Of a DNA stretch of 64,000 bases, positions 34,961-44,208 are shown piece by piece. Source of the DNA: Cytobacillus horneckiae. Its GTDB lineage: Bacteria; Bacillota; Bacilli; Bacillales; Cytobacillaceae. Below the pieces are notes generated by a model, which saw nothing but the letters and a program-made list of their open reading frames with translations, searched no databases and was not told the DNA's origin. Position 1 is the stretch's first letter, and each line of letters opens with the position of its first letter. The position numbers were made by a program, and so were the translations under genes. The DNA lies in contig NZ_PISD01000008.1 of assembly GCF_002835735.1 (NCBI RefSeq), positions 186,001 through 250,000 of the forward strand, read 5' to 3'.

Positions 34961-36238
34961 TTGCAGAAGAAGCAGAAGAAGACAAAGAACCGCTGGCTTA
35001 TCGCAGCTTCGGCAGTGGGCGTCCATATCTCGATTGGTTCAGCCTATGCGTGGAGTGTATTCACGAAACCAATGGTTAGTACGTATGGTTGGGAACAAAC
35101 GCAAGTATCACTAGCTTTTAGTATTGCTATTTTTATGCTCGGCATGTCTGCAGCCTTTATGGGGCGTTTTGTAGAAAAGCAAGGTCCGAGAAGATCTGCT
35201 ATGTTGGCTGCAACCTTTTTTGGGGTCGGTGTAGCTGGGTCAGGACTCGCCACAGCATTGGAGTCCTTATTTATGCTGTATTTGTTTTACGGGATCATTG
35301 GAGGAATCGGTCTGGGTATAGGTTATATTGCTCCGGTTTCTACTCTTGTCAAATGGTTTCCTGACCGGCGGGGATTGGCAACTGGAATGGCAATTATGGG
35401 ATTTGGATTTGCCGCATTGCTGAGCGGTCCGGCCGCCGAGTACTTAATTGGGGCTGTTGGGATTTCGACTACATTTTTCATATTGGGTGCGATTTACTTT
35501 ATTGTTATGTTTGCTGCTTCTCAGTATCTTGCTCCTCCACCTGAAGGCTGGGTACCTGAAGGATTTAATGAGCAGGAGAAATTAGGTGAAAAGAAAAATC
35601 GCGGAGACCTTTCCCAGCTGACGGCGAACGAGGCAGTAAAGACAAAGCGTTTTTGGATGCTTTGGACGATGCTATTCCTTAATGTTACCTGCGGCATTGC
35701 TGTAATCTCTGTCGCCTCTCCAATGGCTCAGCAGATTGCCGGTTTGACTCCGGTTGCGGCTGCAACGATGGTTGGGTTAATGGGGCTGTTTAACGGAGTG
35801 GGACGAATTGGATGGGCAACACTTTCCGATTATATTGGACGGCCTAATGTGTATATCGCGTTTTTCGTAATTCAAGTAGCAGCTTTTTTCTTGCTTCCAA
35901 GTTTAACAAGCGCAATACTTTTTCAAGTTTTTGTGTTTGCAATTCTGACTTGTTACGGCGGTGGATTTGCATCAATACCAGCATACATCGGAGACATCTT
36001 TGGCACTAAACAACTTGGCGCAATACACGGCTATATTTTAACTGCATGGGCGATGGCAGGTGTTGTTGGACCAATCTTATTGTCAAGGATATATGATGCA
36101 ACCGGCAGCTACAACGTCACGATGTATATCTTTGGTGTCATGTTTTTGATCGCTCTTGCTTTATCATTTTTAATTAAGATGGAGATTAAAAAGCTGCATG
36201 AACATCAAGAGCAACACAGCGCCAGTGCTGTAAATTAA
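34961..36238 (+). CDS. MFS transporter, oxalate/formate antiporter (OFA) family
   Basis: A 425-residue twelve-helix transporter. Family marks are SAYAWSVFTKPM in the first helix, the loop GRFVEKQGPRRSA after helix 2, GIGLGIGYIAPVSTLVKWFP and DRRGLATGMAIMGFG. I choose TTG 34961, 9 bp behind AAGGAG; upstream ATGs have no site. OFA proteins exchange oxalate/formate or take up similar monocarboxylates. Its neighbour 380 bp downstream is a FdhF/YdeP-type molybdoenzyme, a pairing that supports formate as a cargo, although this is inferred. Confidence 0.9.
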   Translation: MQKKQKKTKNRWLIAASAVGVHISIGSAYAWSVFTKPMVSTYGWEQTQVSLAFSIAIFMLGMSAAFMGRFVEKQGPRRSAMLAATFFGVGVAGSGLATALESLFMLYLFYGIIGGIGLGIGYIAPVSTLVKWFPDRRGLATGMAIMGFGFAALLSGPAAEYLIGAVGISTTFFILGAIYFIVMFAASQYLAPPPEGWVPEGFNEQEKLGEKKNRGDLSQLTANEAVKTKRFWMLWTMLFLNVTCGIAVISVASPMAQQIAGLTPVAAATMVGLMGLFNGVGRIGWATLSDYIGRPNVYIAFFVIQVAAFFLLPSLTSAILFQVFVFAILTCYGGGFASIPAYIGDIFGTKQLGAIHGYILTAWAMAGVVGPILLSRIYDATGSYNVTMYIFGVMFLIALALSFLIKMEIKKLHEHQEQHSASAVN

Positions 36239-36617
36239 GTCGTTCGAAATAAAATGCAATCTCATTCTCCGGTTGGAATTTGAGTGGAATAATGTTTTAG
36301 ACGGATGAGAATCCATGAAATGGAAGGGAATATGATTTTCGTTGAGTATTTCTTGCTTGTGCAGTAGAAGGATATGCCACAATCAGTAACGAGTGAAAAG
36401 ACTAAGGAAATACACAGAAAAAACACTTCTTAGAAATGAAAAATTTTTAGATTCCAAATATGGCAAACTCACATATTGATATTGGAATCAAAAAAAGCGT
36501 ACAAAATGTGTATTTTTGTATTTGAGAAAAATGATCATCTTTTGTAAACAAGAGTGCAAAAAGTTGTACGGTAGTTTTTCATTTGCGAAATTCAACTGCT
36601 ACATAAGGAGGATTCTA
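36239..36617. other. Intergenic region before the molybdoenzyme
   Basis: About 380 bp without a gene. The end carries a strong ribosome site AAGGAGG at 36605-36611. A promoter probably lies near 36470-36530, where the DNA is most AT-rich, but I cannot define the boxes. Confidence 0.35.
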
Positions 36618-38969
36618 ATGGGGGAAACAAAGCATACCGGTCCAATGAAATTACCAAAACTCCCTGAACCGAAATTTTGGGTGAGTTCAATTCCTTTTGG
36701 CTTAGGGAAAATTAAACCGAAGCATATTCGGGATACGATGAAAGTTGCTTGGGACAATCGCGATAATCTTGGTTATGCAAGCCGTATCTTAACACAAGGT
36801 GTATGTGATGGATGTGCACTCGGGGTATCTGGCTTGTACGATCAAACGCTTTCTGGTCCGCACCTTTGCACAACCCGTTTAAATGTTCTTCGGTTGAATA
36901 CAATGCCCGCGATGGAACCTGACATCATTCACTCTGATATTGATGAGTTAAGAAAGAAAAGCAGTACAGAACTGAGGAATTTAGGTAGAATACCTTATCC
37001 GTTGATCAGAAAGCCGGGAGAAAGAAAATTCCGTCGTCTCTCTTGGGATGAAGCACTAGACAAGATTGCTGCAAAAATGAAAAGGCTTGATCCGAAGCAA
37101 TATGCATTTTACTTAACATCTCGTGGAACTACGAATGAGTCTTATTACGTAGCCGGAAAGACGGCTCGCTTTCTTGGAACAAATAACGTTGACAATGCTT
37201 CACGGATTTGCCATTCACCATCTAAAACAGCGTTAAGCCGATCGCTCGGAATCGGCGCATCAAGCTGTAACTACAAAGACTGGATTGGTACAGATGTCCT
37301 GATCTTTTGGGGATCGGTTGCTGCAAACAACCAGCCTGTTTCTACGAAGTACATGTATGCAGCAAAACGGAAGGGGACTAAAATCATCATCATTAACCCG
37401 TATTATGAGCCGTCCATGGATAACTACTGGATTCCCTCTATTCCAGAATCGGCACTGTTTGGTACGAAAATTGCTGATGAAGTGTTTCAAGTGAATATCG
37501 GTGGTGACATCGGTTTCATGCACGGAATTATGAAGCACTGGTTTGAAATGGAAGATCAACAGCGTGGCTCTGCGATCGATCATACATTTGTAAAAACGCA
37601 TGTGAATAACTACGACGAATTAAAGGAGAAAGTGCAGCAATATGATTGGGGGCAGCTTGAACAATCTTCTGGGTTGTCGAGGGGAAGAATGGTTGAGCTG
37701 GCACAGCTACTTGCAAAATCGAAATCAGCCGTGTTTGTCTGGTCAATGGGATTGACACAGCACCGTTTTGGGACGGATAATGTTTCCCAAATTGCAAATC
37801 TTGCTTTGCTTCGAGGCTTTATTGGCAGAGAGAATTGTGGTGTGATGCCAATTCGCGGTCACTCGGGCGTACAAGGAGCCGGGGAAATGGGAGCAGACCC
37901 TTTCAGTCTTCCAGGAGGAGGATATAATGAAACCAATGTGAAGCGTATCGAAAATATCTGGGGATTTGACCTTCCTGATTGGCAGGGGGACATTGTAGGG
38001 ACCACCTTGGAAAACACGTTGCTCCCGAATGATCATGAAAGAAAGTTAAAGCTATATTATATGTCAGGTGGGAATTTCCTCGAAACGATGCCTGATCCTG
38101 TTTTTGTAAAACAGTGCTTGGAGAGTATGGATATGCGCGTTCATCAGGACATAATCTTCAATACGTCAACATTTGTAGATGCGAAAGAAGCAGTGATTGT
38201 GTTGCCTGCGATGACGCGATATGAACAACCAGGAGGAGGCACGTCTACATCAACTGAGCGCATGGTGTACTTTTCTCCTGAAATCAATGGGCCGCGAATG
38301 AAGGAAGCCCGAGCAGAATGGGAGATTTACGTAGATCTTGCCAGCCGTGTTAAGCCTGAAGAAAAACATCTGCTTGCATTCGAAGATGCGCAGTCGATTC
38401 GTGACGAAATCGCAACAGCAGCTCCAAACTATGACGGGATTCAACACTTGAAGAAGAAGGGGGACGTCTTTCAGTGGGGAGGAGCCTGGCTTTGCGAGGG
38501 TGGTGTTTGTCCCACTCCTGATGGAAAAGGGAATCTGATTTCTATCGAATTGCCTGAACTGCGTAAACCGGTAGGCTATTTTTACGTGACCACGCGCAGG
38601 GGTAAGCAATTTAATTCAATGGTGTATCATAAAACGGATCCTTTTAATGCAGCTGACCGTCATGATGTGCTGATGAATAGGGAAGATGCAGAGTCTCTTG
38701 GTATTAAAGATAGGGAAGCGGTGGTTGTCTACAATAAATTTGGAACCTTTCACGGAAAAGCAAAATTTGTTAATGTGAAATCAGGAAACATAGAGGTTCA
38801 CTGGCCAGAGGGGAACCAGTTGATTCCGAAAGGGGTTTATGAGAAGTTTTCAGGAATTCCAGAGTATAACACGGAAGTCGTTGTAGAGAAAGCGGAAACG
38901 TACCATGCTCATAAAGATACAAAATACGTTGAGAAACGGATTGAAGAGCTGGAAACCGAAATCAGCTGA
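36618..38969 (+). CDS. FdhF/YdeP-family molybdopterin oxidoreductase
   Basis: A 783-residue molybdenum enzyme of the FdhF/YdeP group. ATG 36618 follows AAGGAGG. Near the N-terminus GVCDGCALGV (Cys63, Cys66) and HLCTTRLN (Cys84) supply iron-sulfur ligands; no clear fourth cysteine is visible, as is common in this group. The likely metal-ligand region reads ASRICHSPSK. Molybdopterin contacts include SRGTTNES and the IRGHSGVQG stretch, and the C-terminal domain closes the active site. Annotated relatives are called formate dehydrogenase or acid-resistance YdeP; activity is not proven. An OFA transporter precedes it. Confidence 0.85.
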   Translation: MGETKHTGPMKLPKLPEPKFWVSSIPFGLGKIKPKHIRDTMKVAWDNRDNLGYASRILTQGVCDGCALGVSGLYDQTLSGPHLCTTRLNVLRLNTMPAMEPDIIHSDIDELRKKSSTELRNLGRIPYPLIRKPGERKFRRLSWDEALDKIAAKMKRLDPKQYAFYLTSRGTTNESYYVAGKTARFLGTNNVDNASRICHSPSKTALSRSLGIGASSCNYKDWIGTDVLIFWGSVAANNQPVSTKYMYAAKRKGTKIIIINPYYEPSMDNYWIPSIPESALFGTKIADEVFQVNIGGDIGFMHGIMKHWFEMEDQQRGSAIDHTFVKTHVNNYDELKEKVQQYDWGQLEQSSGLSRGRMVELAQLLAKSKSAVFVWSMGLTQHRFGTDNVSQIANLALLRGFIGRENCGVMPIRGHSGVQGAGEMGADPFSLPGGGYNETNVKRIENIWGFDLPDWQGDIVGTTLENTLLPNDHERKLKLYYMSGGNFLETMPDPVFVKQCLESMDMRVHQDIIFNTSTFVDAKEAVIVLPAMTRYEQPGGGTSTSTERMVYFSPEINGPRMKEARAEWEIYVDLASRVKPEEKHLLAFEDAQSIRDEIATAAPNYDGIQHLKKKGDVFQWGGAWLCEGGVCPTPDGKGNLISIELPELRKPVGYFYVTTRRGKQFNSMVYHKTDPFNAADRHDVLMNREDAESLGIKDREAVVVYNKFGTFHGKAKFVNVKSGNIEVHWPEGNQLIPKGVYEKFSGIPEYNTEVVVEKAETYHAHKDTKYVEKRIEELETEIS

Positions 38970-39213
38970 TTTTAAAAATAGAGGATTATTTAAATGCGAA
39001 GAATAATCTTTGACGCAGGAAGAGTATGAAACCGCCGTAAAATTTGAATGGCAACTATATTATAAGGTAAGATACTCGCGACCAGCCCCAAGCATTTTTG
39101 GTTAATTTTCAAAAGACTTCACCTTTCGCTAATAGGTTGGAATCATATGAACTAAGTAGGTGAAAAAAGGTTTGACTTAAGTAAAGGTTCCAACACAAAT
39201 GAACGACATCTCT
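38970..39213. other. Short intergenic stretch
   Basis: No gene seen between the molybdoenzyme stop and the terminator. Confidence 0.3.
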
Positions 39214-39258
39214 ATAAAAGCTGATTCCCTTAGAATAGGAGAATCAGCTTTTATTTTA
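39214..39258. terminator. Bidirectional intrinsic terminator
   Basis: ATAAAAGCTGATTCCC pairs with GGAGAATCAGCTTTTAT (39214-39254), with A-runs on the left and T-runs on the right, so it can end both the rightward molybdoenzyme and the leftward monooxygenase transcripts. Confidence 0.88.
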
Positions 39259-39347
39259 CTTATTTTCATAGTATGGCTTTTTTATTAGTCGTACCATCAA
39301 TTTCAACTTTGGAAGTATTTATTTATTCTTCACGCCAAAGGAACAGC

Positions 39348-40574
39348 CTAGTTGTTCCTAAGTTGCTCTTTAATTTTTAGCACATTATTGATAGCAGGAA
39401 GAAAAATAGACATCGCAAATTTTCTCATCAATTCATTTGTAAATCGACGTTGCCAAAATAATGGTGGTCGTGCTTCTGCAACAGCTTTGGGAGCATACTT
39501 AAGCATTTCTTCTTGATACGCTTGTAGCGCAGCAGCTGAGTCAATATTTTGTGTCAGCTTTTCCGCTAAATTTACAGCATCAATAATTGCGGTACTAGCA
39601 CCTAACCCACTAGTTGGCGGCATTGGATGCACGGCGTCTCCAATTAATGTTATCTTGTTATGTTCCCACGAAGATAAATTATTTGGAAACCAAAATTGAA
39701 AGGATGCTGTCCCTTCTTTAACGGAGCACTTAATAAGATCATGAAACCCTTGATCCCAATTTTTCAATAATTTGCATGATTCTTCCTCAAGCTGATCGGA
39801 ATTTAATACTTTTGGGTCGGTACGAAATGATTCATTCAATGCAGCTACTGACCAGATAATATAGGGTTGTTCAATTATATCTAAGGATTTTACAAATTCA
39901 TTTTCAACCGCCAAATGATTGGGATCATGCACAGTTAAAAACATTCCGATTCCTCTTGGTCCAACTGCAAATCCGGGACCTTTAAATAAGTCTTTGTAGA
40001 GAGTTGATCTAAATCGATTTGTTAATATCGTTTTCCCTGCAATCCCTGTCACTCCAGCGCTTTTTGCTGTCTCGCTCCCTAATAACTTTCGCGCTACTGC
40101 AGAATGCACCCCATCCGCTCCCACTAAGATATCTACTTTTTCACTCTGCACGTTGGAAAAATGGAGTAATACACCAGAGTCTATTTCTTCATAGTGTGTA
40201 AACTGTGTACCCCAACGAATGATGTTTTCCAAATCAACAGCTAATATTTTTCGTAAGGGCACCCTCCCTATCATTAGAAGGTCTTCTTCGTCTGTTTGAC
40301 GAAAACGCAACTTTGTTTTTCCGTGATGGTCCAGAATTGAAAATTGCTTAAATGATTCCGGTCCAGTACCGCTCATCCTAAGTGCTTGTTCAATTCTCGC
40401 TTGCAAACCTTTGCGAATGGATTTTAGCGCTTCTTCGCTAAGATGTAACCGATACCCGCCTGTTTTTGCAGGGAATGGATCACGATCAAACACGACCACT
40501 TCTATATTCTGAATACAAAGAGCTTGAGCCAAAGTGAGTCCACCTATTCCTGCACCAATTATACCCACCCGCAC
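39348..40574 (-). CDS. FAD-dependent monooxygenase (PHBH fold)
   Basis: A 408-residue group A flavin monooxygenase. The FAD-binding GIIGAGIGGLTLA is at the N-terminus, the DG-type motif VGADGVHSAV in the middle and the GD motif TLIGDAVHPMPPTSGLGAS near residue 305. Such enzymes hydroxylate aromatic or related compounds with NAD(P)H. I choose GTG 40574, since GGAGG lies 7 bp before it and only one base before the upstream ATG. It stands alone in a leftward unit; the substrate is not evident. Confidence 0.87.
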   Translation of the reverse strand: MRVGIIGAGIGGLTLAQALCIQNIEVVVFDRDPFPAKTGGYRLHLSEEALKSIRKGLQARIEQALRMSGTGPESFKQFSILDHHGKTKLRFRQTDEEDLLMIGRVPLRKILAVDLENIIRWGTQFTHYEEIDSGVLLHFSNVQSEKVDILVGADGVHSAVARKLLGSETAKSAGVTGIAGKTILTNRFRSTLYKDLFKGPGFAVGPRGIGMFLTVHDPNHLAVENEFVKSLDIIEQPYIIWSVAALNESFRTDPKVLNSDQLEEESCKLLKNWDQGFHDLIKCSVKEGTASFQFWFPNNLSSWEHNKITLIGDAVHPMPPTSGLGASTAIIDAVNLAEKLTQNIDSAAALQAYQEEMLKYAPKAVAEARPPLFWQRRFTNELMRKFAMSIFLPAINNVLKIKEQLRNN

Positions 40575-40801
40575 GTACATTCCTCCATAATTAAACTATT
40601 CACTGTCATTTATTTTTATTGTATTGCTTTAATAAAATTCTATGTCAATTTCGTATTATTAAATTGCGGCGTATTCATGTTATGACTACTGAACGAGCTC
40701 GCCGTTACTTAATAATTTGGCCCGATTGCGGAATGGAGTAATTGGAGCTTTTAACTTTACAATTTTTTATGTGGAAAATAAAAACGAATTATTTTAACGA
40801 T
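40575..40801. other. Intergenic region
   Basis: No gene; should contain the promoter of the leftward monooxygenase. Confidence 0.3.
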
Positions 40802-40846
40802 GAAAAAAGACGACTCTTCATCCAAAATGAATGTGAGCCGTCTTTA
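40802..40846 (-). terminator. Intrinsic terminator of the tandem DUF5342-like gene
   Basis: On the minus strand AAAGACGGCTC pairs with GAGTCGTCTTT over an 18-base loop that itself has a small CATTCATTTTGGATG pairing, followed by TTTCATC. Confidence 0.8.
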
Positions 40847-40913
40847 CATTACACTAGGAAAATAATATTTTCATCAGCCTATCAAACAGTTAGCCTCGGG
40901 TTTTAATAGTCTA

Positions 40914-41399
40914 TTATTTCACATTATTTTCTTTACTATTTTTCGTTGCTTTTGCTACGTTTTCATGTATTTCTGATTCAATGGCCTGGACATGGGGAGT
41001 ATCAAGCTTTTGTTTCGGCTGAGGATGGAACCATTGGATTTCACCTTTGTGTATAAAGCCTTTGTATTCTTCTCCGTGAACTTGCAGAGTGAATTGCTGA
41101 CGCTCGTGTATTCTTTCTTCAAATGCTTGCTTTAATTCAAAATTTTTAATTCCGCTTGAAATACCATACTGTCCCATTAATTTGTGTATGGTCGCTTCAA
41201 TTGCGTCAACTTTACTTTCACCTATCATTTGTTTTGGGTGAGGGTGGAGCCATTGAATCTCATCCTCATGGTAATGCCCCTTAAACTCATCACCTTGAAC
41301 ATTAAAAGTGAATGCGTACCGCTGATGAACACGATTCTCGAACACCGTTTCAACCTCAAAATCTTCAAGTATGGGTTTTGCATTCTTATCTTTAGACAT
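40914..41399 (-). CDS. Protein with two tandem DUF5342-like (YheE-like) domains
   Basis: A 161-residue protein with a clear internal duplication: residues about 13-77 and 85-149 share FE(V/L)...FE.R.H.R..FT, a (D/E)E(F/Y)KG element, EIQW(L/F)HPxPKQ and a closing VxAIE. The unit looks like the YheE/DUF5342 family, which normally has one copy. Each unit carries a conserved Trp-Phe/Leu-His-Pro-x-Pro core. I choose ATG 41399 after AAGGGGG; the upstream ATG has no site. No function is known. Copies differ enough that the duplication is old. Confidence 0.75.
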   Translation of the reverse strand: MSKDKNAKPILEDFEVETVFENRVHQRYAFTFNVQGDEFKGHYHEDEIQWLHPHPKQMIGESKVDAIEATIHKLMGQYGISSGIKNFELKQAFEERIHERQQFTLQVHGEEYKGFIHKGEIQWFHPQPKQKLDTPHVQAIESEIHENVAKATKNSKENNVK

Positions 41400-41563
41400 A
41401 CTTAACCCCCTTATGAAAGTTTCCATTAATCTTAAACTATTTCATCTTCTCTTTCAAGAAATCGGTTACAAATTATAAAAGACTGGACAGTCGCCTATGA
41501 AGCGAAGATTGAATAAAAATTCTACAAGCCTGTAAAATAATGAATATTGCGTAAATGATTTAA

Positions 41564-41585
41564 CCCCCCAATTTTCATTGGGGGA
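41564..41585 (-). terminator. Terminator of the urease operon
   Basis: Read leftward, CCCCCAAT and ATTGGGGG form a stem over GAAA, then TTAAATCATTT. It lies directly after the ureD stop. Confidence 0.7.
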
Positions 41586-41589
41586 GATG

Positions 41590-42414
41590 TTAATATTTCC
41601 TTAAAGAACTTGGTGTACGATGAAACCATTTTTGATTAATTATGTGAAGGCATTTCGTAAAAACACGTTCAATATGCTGTGTTGAGTTGCCCAGAATACG
41701 TAAACTAAATCCTGGCACCTCAAGTTTGGAAAGTCCAAATTTAATATCTATTTCTTCCGTTTCTATAGATTGATAAATTTCATCTATGATGCTGGTACTC
41801 GTTTGCTCGCTTATTATTATCATTGAGCCTAGATGAGAATAGCCTTCCATATACCCTAGCCCAGATAAATTCTGCTGTGCAGGGGTTAACTTAATATGAT
41901 CAAAAACGCCGAGTTTTCCATCCCAATTAATCTCAGTTATTAACTGTACAGAATCAAAGCTGAAATAGTCTCCGTTCGGGGACCATCCAGGCGTTAAAAT
42001 ATCTGTATAGAGAAATGTTGCTCCTTTTTCCATATGAATCACGTTTTTCTGCTTATAACGAGCATTTTGATAGGCAATCAGCGGATCGGGAAGATATTCT
42101 AAATAACTACCTTTCTTTAAATATATGACTGTTTCTTGATAGGCATAGTTATTTGGCGTTTTATACACCTTTGTCGCAGATTGTGTTGTCAAAGTGACTT
42201 TAGCTCCTTCTTCAGCGGAAATATCCATTTTGTACCGATCGCCGTCTAAGTAGCCACCGCCGGGATTTAAAAGGTAATAGCAAACCTTTCCAGAATCATC
42301 ATGGTAAATTGGCCGCATCACTTTAAATGCACCTTGGAAAAATACTCTTTTCGCTATCGTTTTTCCTTTGCGATTTTCTAAATCCATAGAAAGTACGCCT
42401 GTCCATTTTGACAT
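41590..42414 (-). CDS. ureD: Urease accessory protein UreD (UreH)
   Basis: A 274-residue UreD with the family's VFFQGAFKVMRPIYHDDSG start region, the segment LLNPGGGYLDGDRYKMDI and PDPLIAYQNARYKQ. UreD binds apo-urease and with UreF and UreG forms the complex that loads nickel. ATG 42414 begins directly after the ureG stop codon with no gap, so the two are coupled. Last gene of ureABCEFGD. Confidence 0.95.
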   Translation of the reverse strand: MSKWTGVLSMDLENRKGKTIAKRVFFQGAFKVMRPIYHDDSGKVCYYLLNPGGGYLDGDRYKMDISAEEGAKVTLTTQSATKVYKTPNNYAYQETVIYLKKGSYLEYLPDPLIAYQNARYKQKNVIHMEKGATFLYTDILTPGWSPNGDYFSFDSVQLITEINWDGKLGVFDHIKLTPAQQNLSGLGYMEGYSHLGSMIIISEQTSTSIIDEIYQSIETEEIDIKFGLSKLEVPGFSLRILGNSTQHIERVFTKCLHIINQKWFHRTPSSLRKY

Positions 42415-43026
42415 TTATACTAATCCTTTTAATAAAGCATGCTTTTTAATCCAATCTATGACTTTATCGAGTCCTTCATTATTTTTTAAATTTGTAAAAA
42501 TAAATGGTTTATCGCCGCGGAAAACTTTAGTGTCTTTTTCCATTACTTCAAGGCTGGCACCGACAAAAGGGGCAAGGTCAGTTTTGTTAATGATAAATAA
42601 ATCCGATTTAATCATTCCTTGTCCGCCTTTACGAGGAATTTTTTCGCCTTGAGCTACATCAATGATATAAATAGAAAAGTCTACTAGTTCCGGACTAAAC
42701 GTTGCTGCGAGATTATCTCCGCCGCTTTCGACAAAAATGAGCTCAACATCTTGATGGCGCTCTGTTAATTCGTCGATGGCAGCGAAATTCATAGATGCAT
42801 CTTCACGAATTGCCGTGTGAGGGCATCCTCCTGTTTCGACTCCAATGATCCGGTCCTCAGGAAGTACACCGTTCTGAATTAAAAATTTGGCATCTTCTTT
42901 TGTGTATATATCGTTCGTCACGACCGCCATCTTTACTTCACCTTCAAGAAAGCGAGTCAGTTTTTCAACAAGCATTGTTTTTCCTGCTCCTACAGGTCCT
43001 CCAACACCCATTCTAATTGGTTCCAT
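42415..43026 (-). CDS. ureG: Urease accessory GTPase UreG
   Basis: A 203-residue SIMIBI GTPase. P-loop GGPVGAGKT is at 9-17, the metal site CPH in [11 protein letters not shown], and the G-loops IFVESGGDN and INKTDLAP are intact. It hydrolyses GTP to drive nickel insertion into urease. I take ATG 43026, since the longer frame starts three codons earlier at a GTG overlapping the ribosome site AAAGGA. Confidence 0.96.
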   Translation of the reverse strand: MEPIRMGVGGPVGAGKTMLVEKLTRFLEGEVKMAVVTNDIYTKEDAKFLIQNGVLPEDRIIGVETGGCPHTAIREDASMNFAAIDELTERHQDVELIFVESGGDNLAATFSPELVDFSIYIIDVAQGEKIPRKGGQGMIKSDLFIINKTDLAPFVGASLEVMEKDTKVFRGDKPFIFTNLKNNEGLDKVIDWIKKHALLKGLV

Positions 43027-43062
43027 ATAAAACACGTCCTTTTCTGATTTCTTTAAAAATGT

Positions 43063-43749
43063 TTAAGACATAAATATACGAATATTGACACGTTCATGCT
43101 TCATTTGTGATAGTTCAAGACCTGGGGACACGATGCCGAAATCATCTTCGTGAAGCTGCATGATGCTTTCAGCCGCTCGGGTTAATTCAGGTTGAAATTT
43201 ATGTGTGATCGTTTGTCCTGCCGTTTGTCCGAGAGGGATAGCGCGTACCGCGTTTTGAACCTGACTGGAAACAGCTGAATATAAATAATAGAGAATGGTA
43301 TTTTGTTTTGAAACCTCAAGACCATGCGCAACCATAGAAAATACAATCGCGGGGTGGCCGTAAGATTGTTTCTTGTCGATCCTTTCCCTGTACTGTGAAA
43401 GAGTCGGCATACCATATAATGATTCAGCAAGCTTTAGCATTCGATATCCAATCATTTTCGTTCCTTGCCTCGTTTCTCTCGGCAAATTTTGAACAGTAAT
43501 TAGGTGATCAAGTTTCCATATTTTTTGAATATCTTTTTTTCTGAGAGCATCATAAATGAGACGGCAGACAAGGCCATCCGTATAAATGAGCTGCTCATGT
43601 AAATACACTCGGAGCCACTCGTAAAAAGACTCGGGATCTTTCACTTTTCCATCTTGGATATAGCTTTCTAAGCCAAAGGAATGGCTGAAAGCTCCTGTAG
43701 GAAGATTAGAGTCACATAGCTGAAACAGAGATAAAATACGATTATCCAT
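43063..43749 (-). CDS. ureF: Urease accessory protein UreF
   Basis: A 228-residue helical protein with the UreF start [23 protein letters not shown] and the IPLGQTAGQ element near the end. It bridges UreD and UreG during metallocentre assembly. It overlaps ureE by 8 bp and is followed by a 36-bp gap to ureG. Confidence 0.95.
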   Translation of the reverse strand: MDNRILSLFQLCDSNLPTGAFSHSFGLESYIQDGKVKDPESFYEWLRVYLHEQLIYTDGLVCRLIYDALRKKDIQKIWKLDHLITVQNLPRETRQGTKMIGYRMLKLAESLYGMPTLSQYRERIDKKQSYGHPAIVFSMVAHGLEVSKQNTILYYLYSAVSSQVQNAVRAIPLGQTAGQTITHKFQPELTRAAESIMQLHEDDFGIVSPGLELSQMKHERVNIRIFMS

Positions 43750-44197
43750 GACTATGGCCTATATGCCGGAATGCTTGTTTCACCTTTCGTTCTTCCCGCT
43801 TATATGGAATCCCAAGTTCTTGCAGTAAATCCTCTACTAAATAGTCATATTGAACGAGCATATGATGATCTTCAAATTGAGCAGGGAGGTGGCGGTTTCC
43901 TAGCTGATGAGCGATTGTTCCCATTTCTTTGATGCATCTAGGACTAATAACAAGAAGGTCATCTGAAAGCACATCAATGACAATCATATTTTTATCGTCC
44001 ATGTACAAAACATCACCTGCTAAAAGATCACGAGATTCTTTCAAACGAATCCCAAGCTCGTTGCCATGATCCGTCTTTATCCGCTGAATCCTCTTCATTA
44101 AATGTGCGCTTTCCAAGAAAACTTTCTCTATATGCCGTTTCTTAATCTCGTCTTTATCCATTTTTTCTAAATTTGTAACAACTCTTTCAATAATCAC
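43742..44197 (-). CDS. ureE: Urease nickel metallochaperone UreE
   Basis: A 151-residue UreE: N-terminal peptide-binding domain, C-terminal metal domain with the conserved [10 protein letters not shown] and a very short His tail (HIGHSHG) rather than the long poly-His of Klebsiella. It delivers nickel to UreG. It starts 11 bp after ureC and overlaps ureF by 8 bp. Confidence 0.95.
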   Translation of the reverse strand: MIIERVVTNLEKMDKDEIKKRHIEKVFLESAHLMKRIQRIKTDHGNELGIRLKESRDLLAGDVLYMDDKNMIVIDVLSDDLLVISPRCIKEMGTIAHQLGNRHLPAQFEDHHMLVQYDYLVEDLLQELGIPYKREERKVKQAFRHIGHSHG

Positions 44198-44208
44198 TGT
44201 TTTTCACC

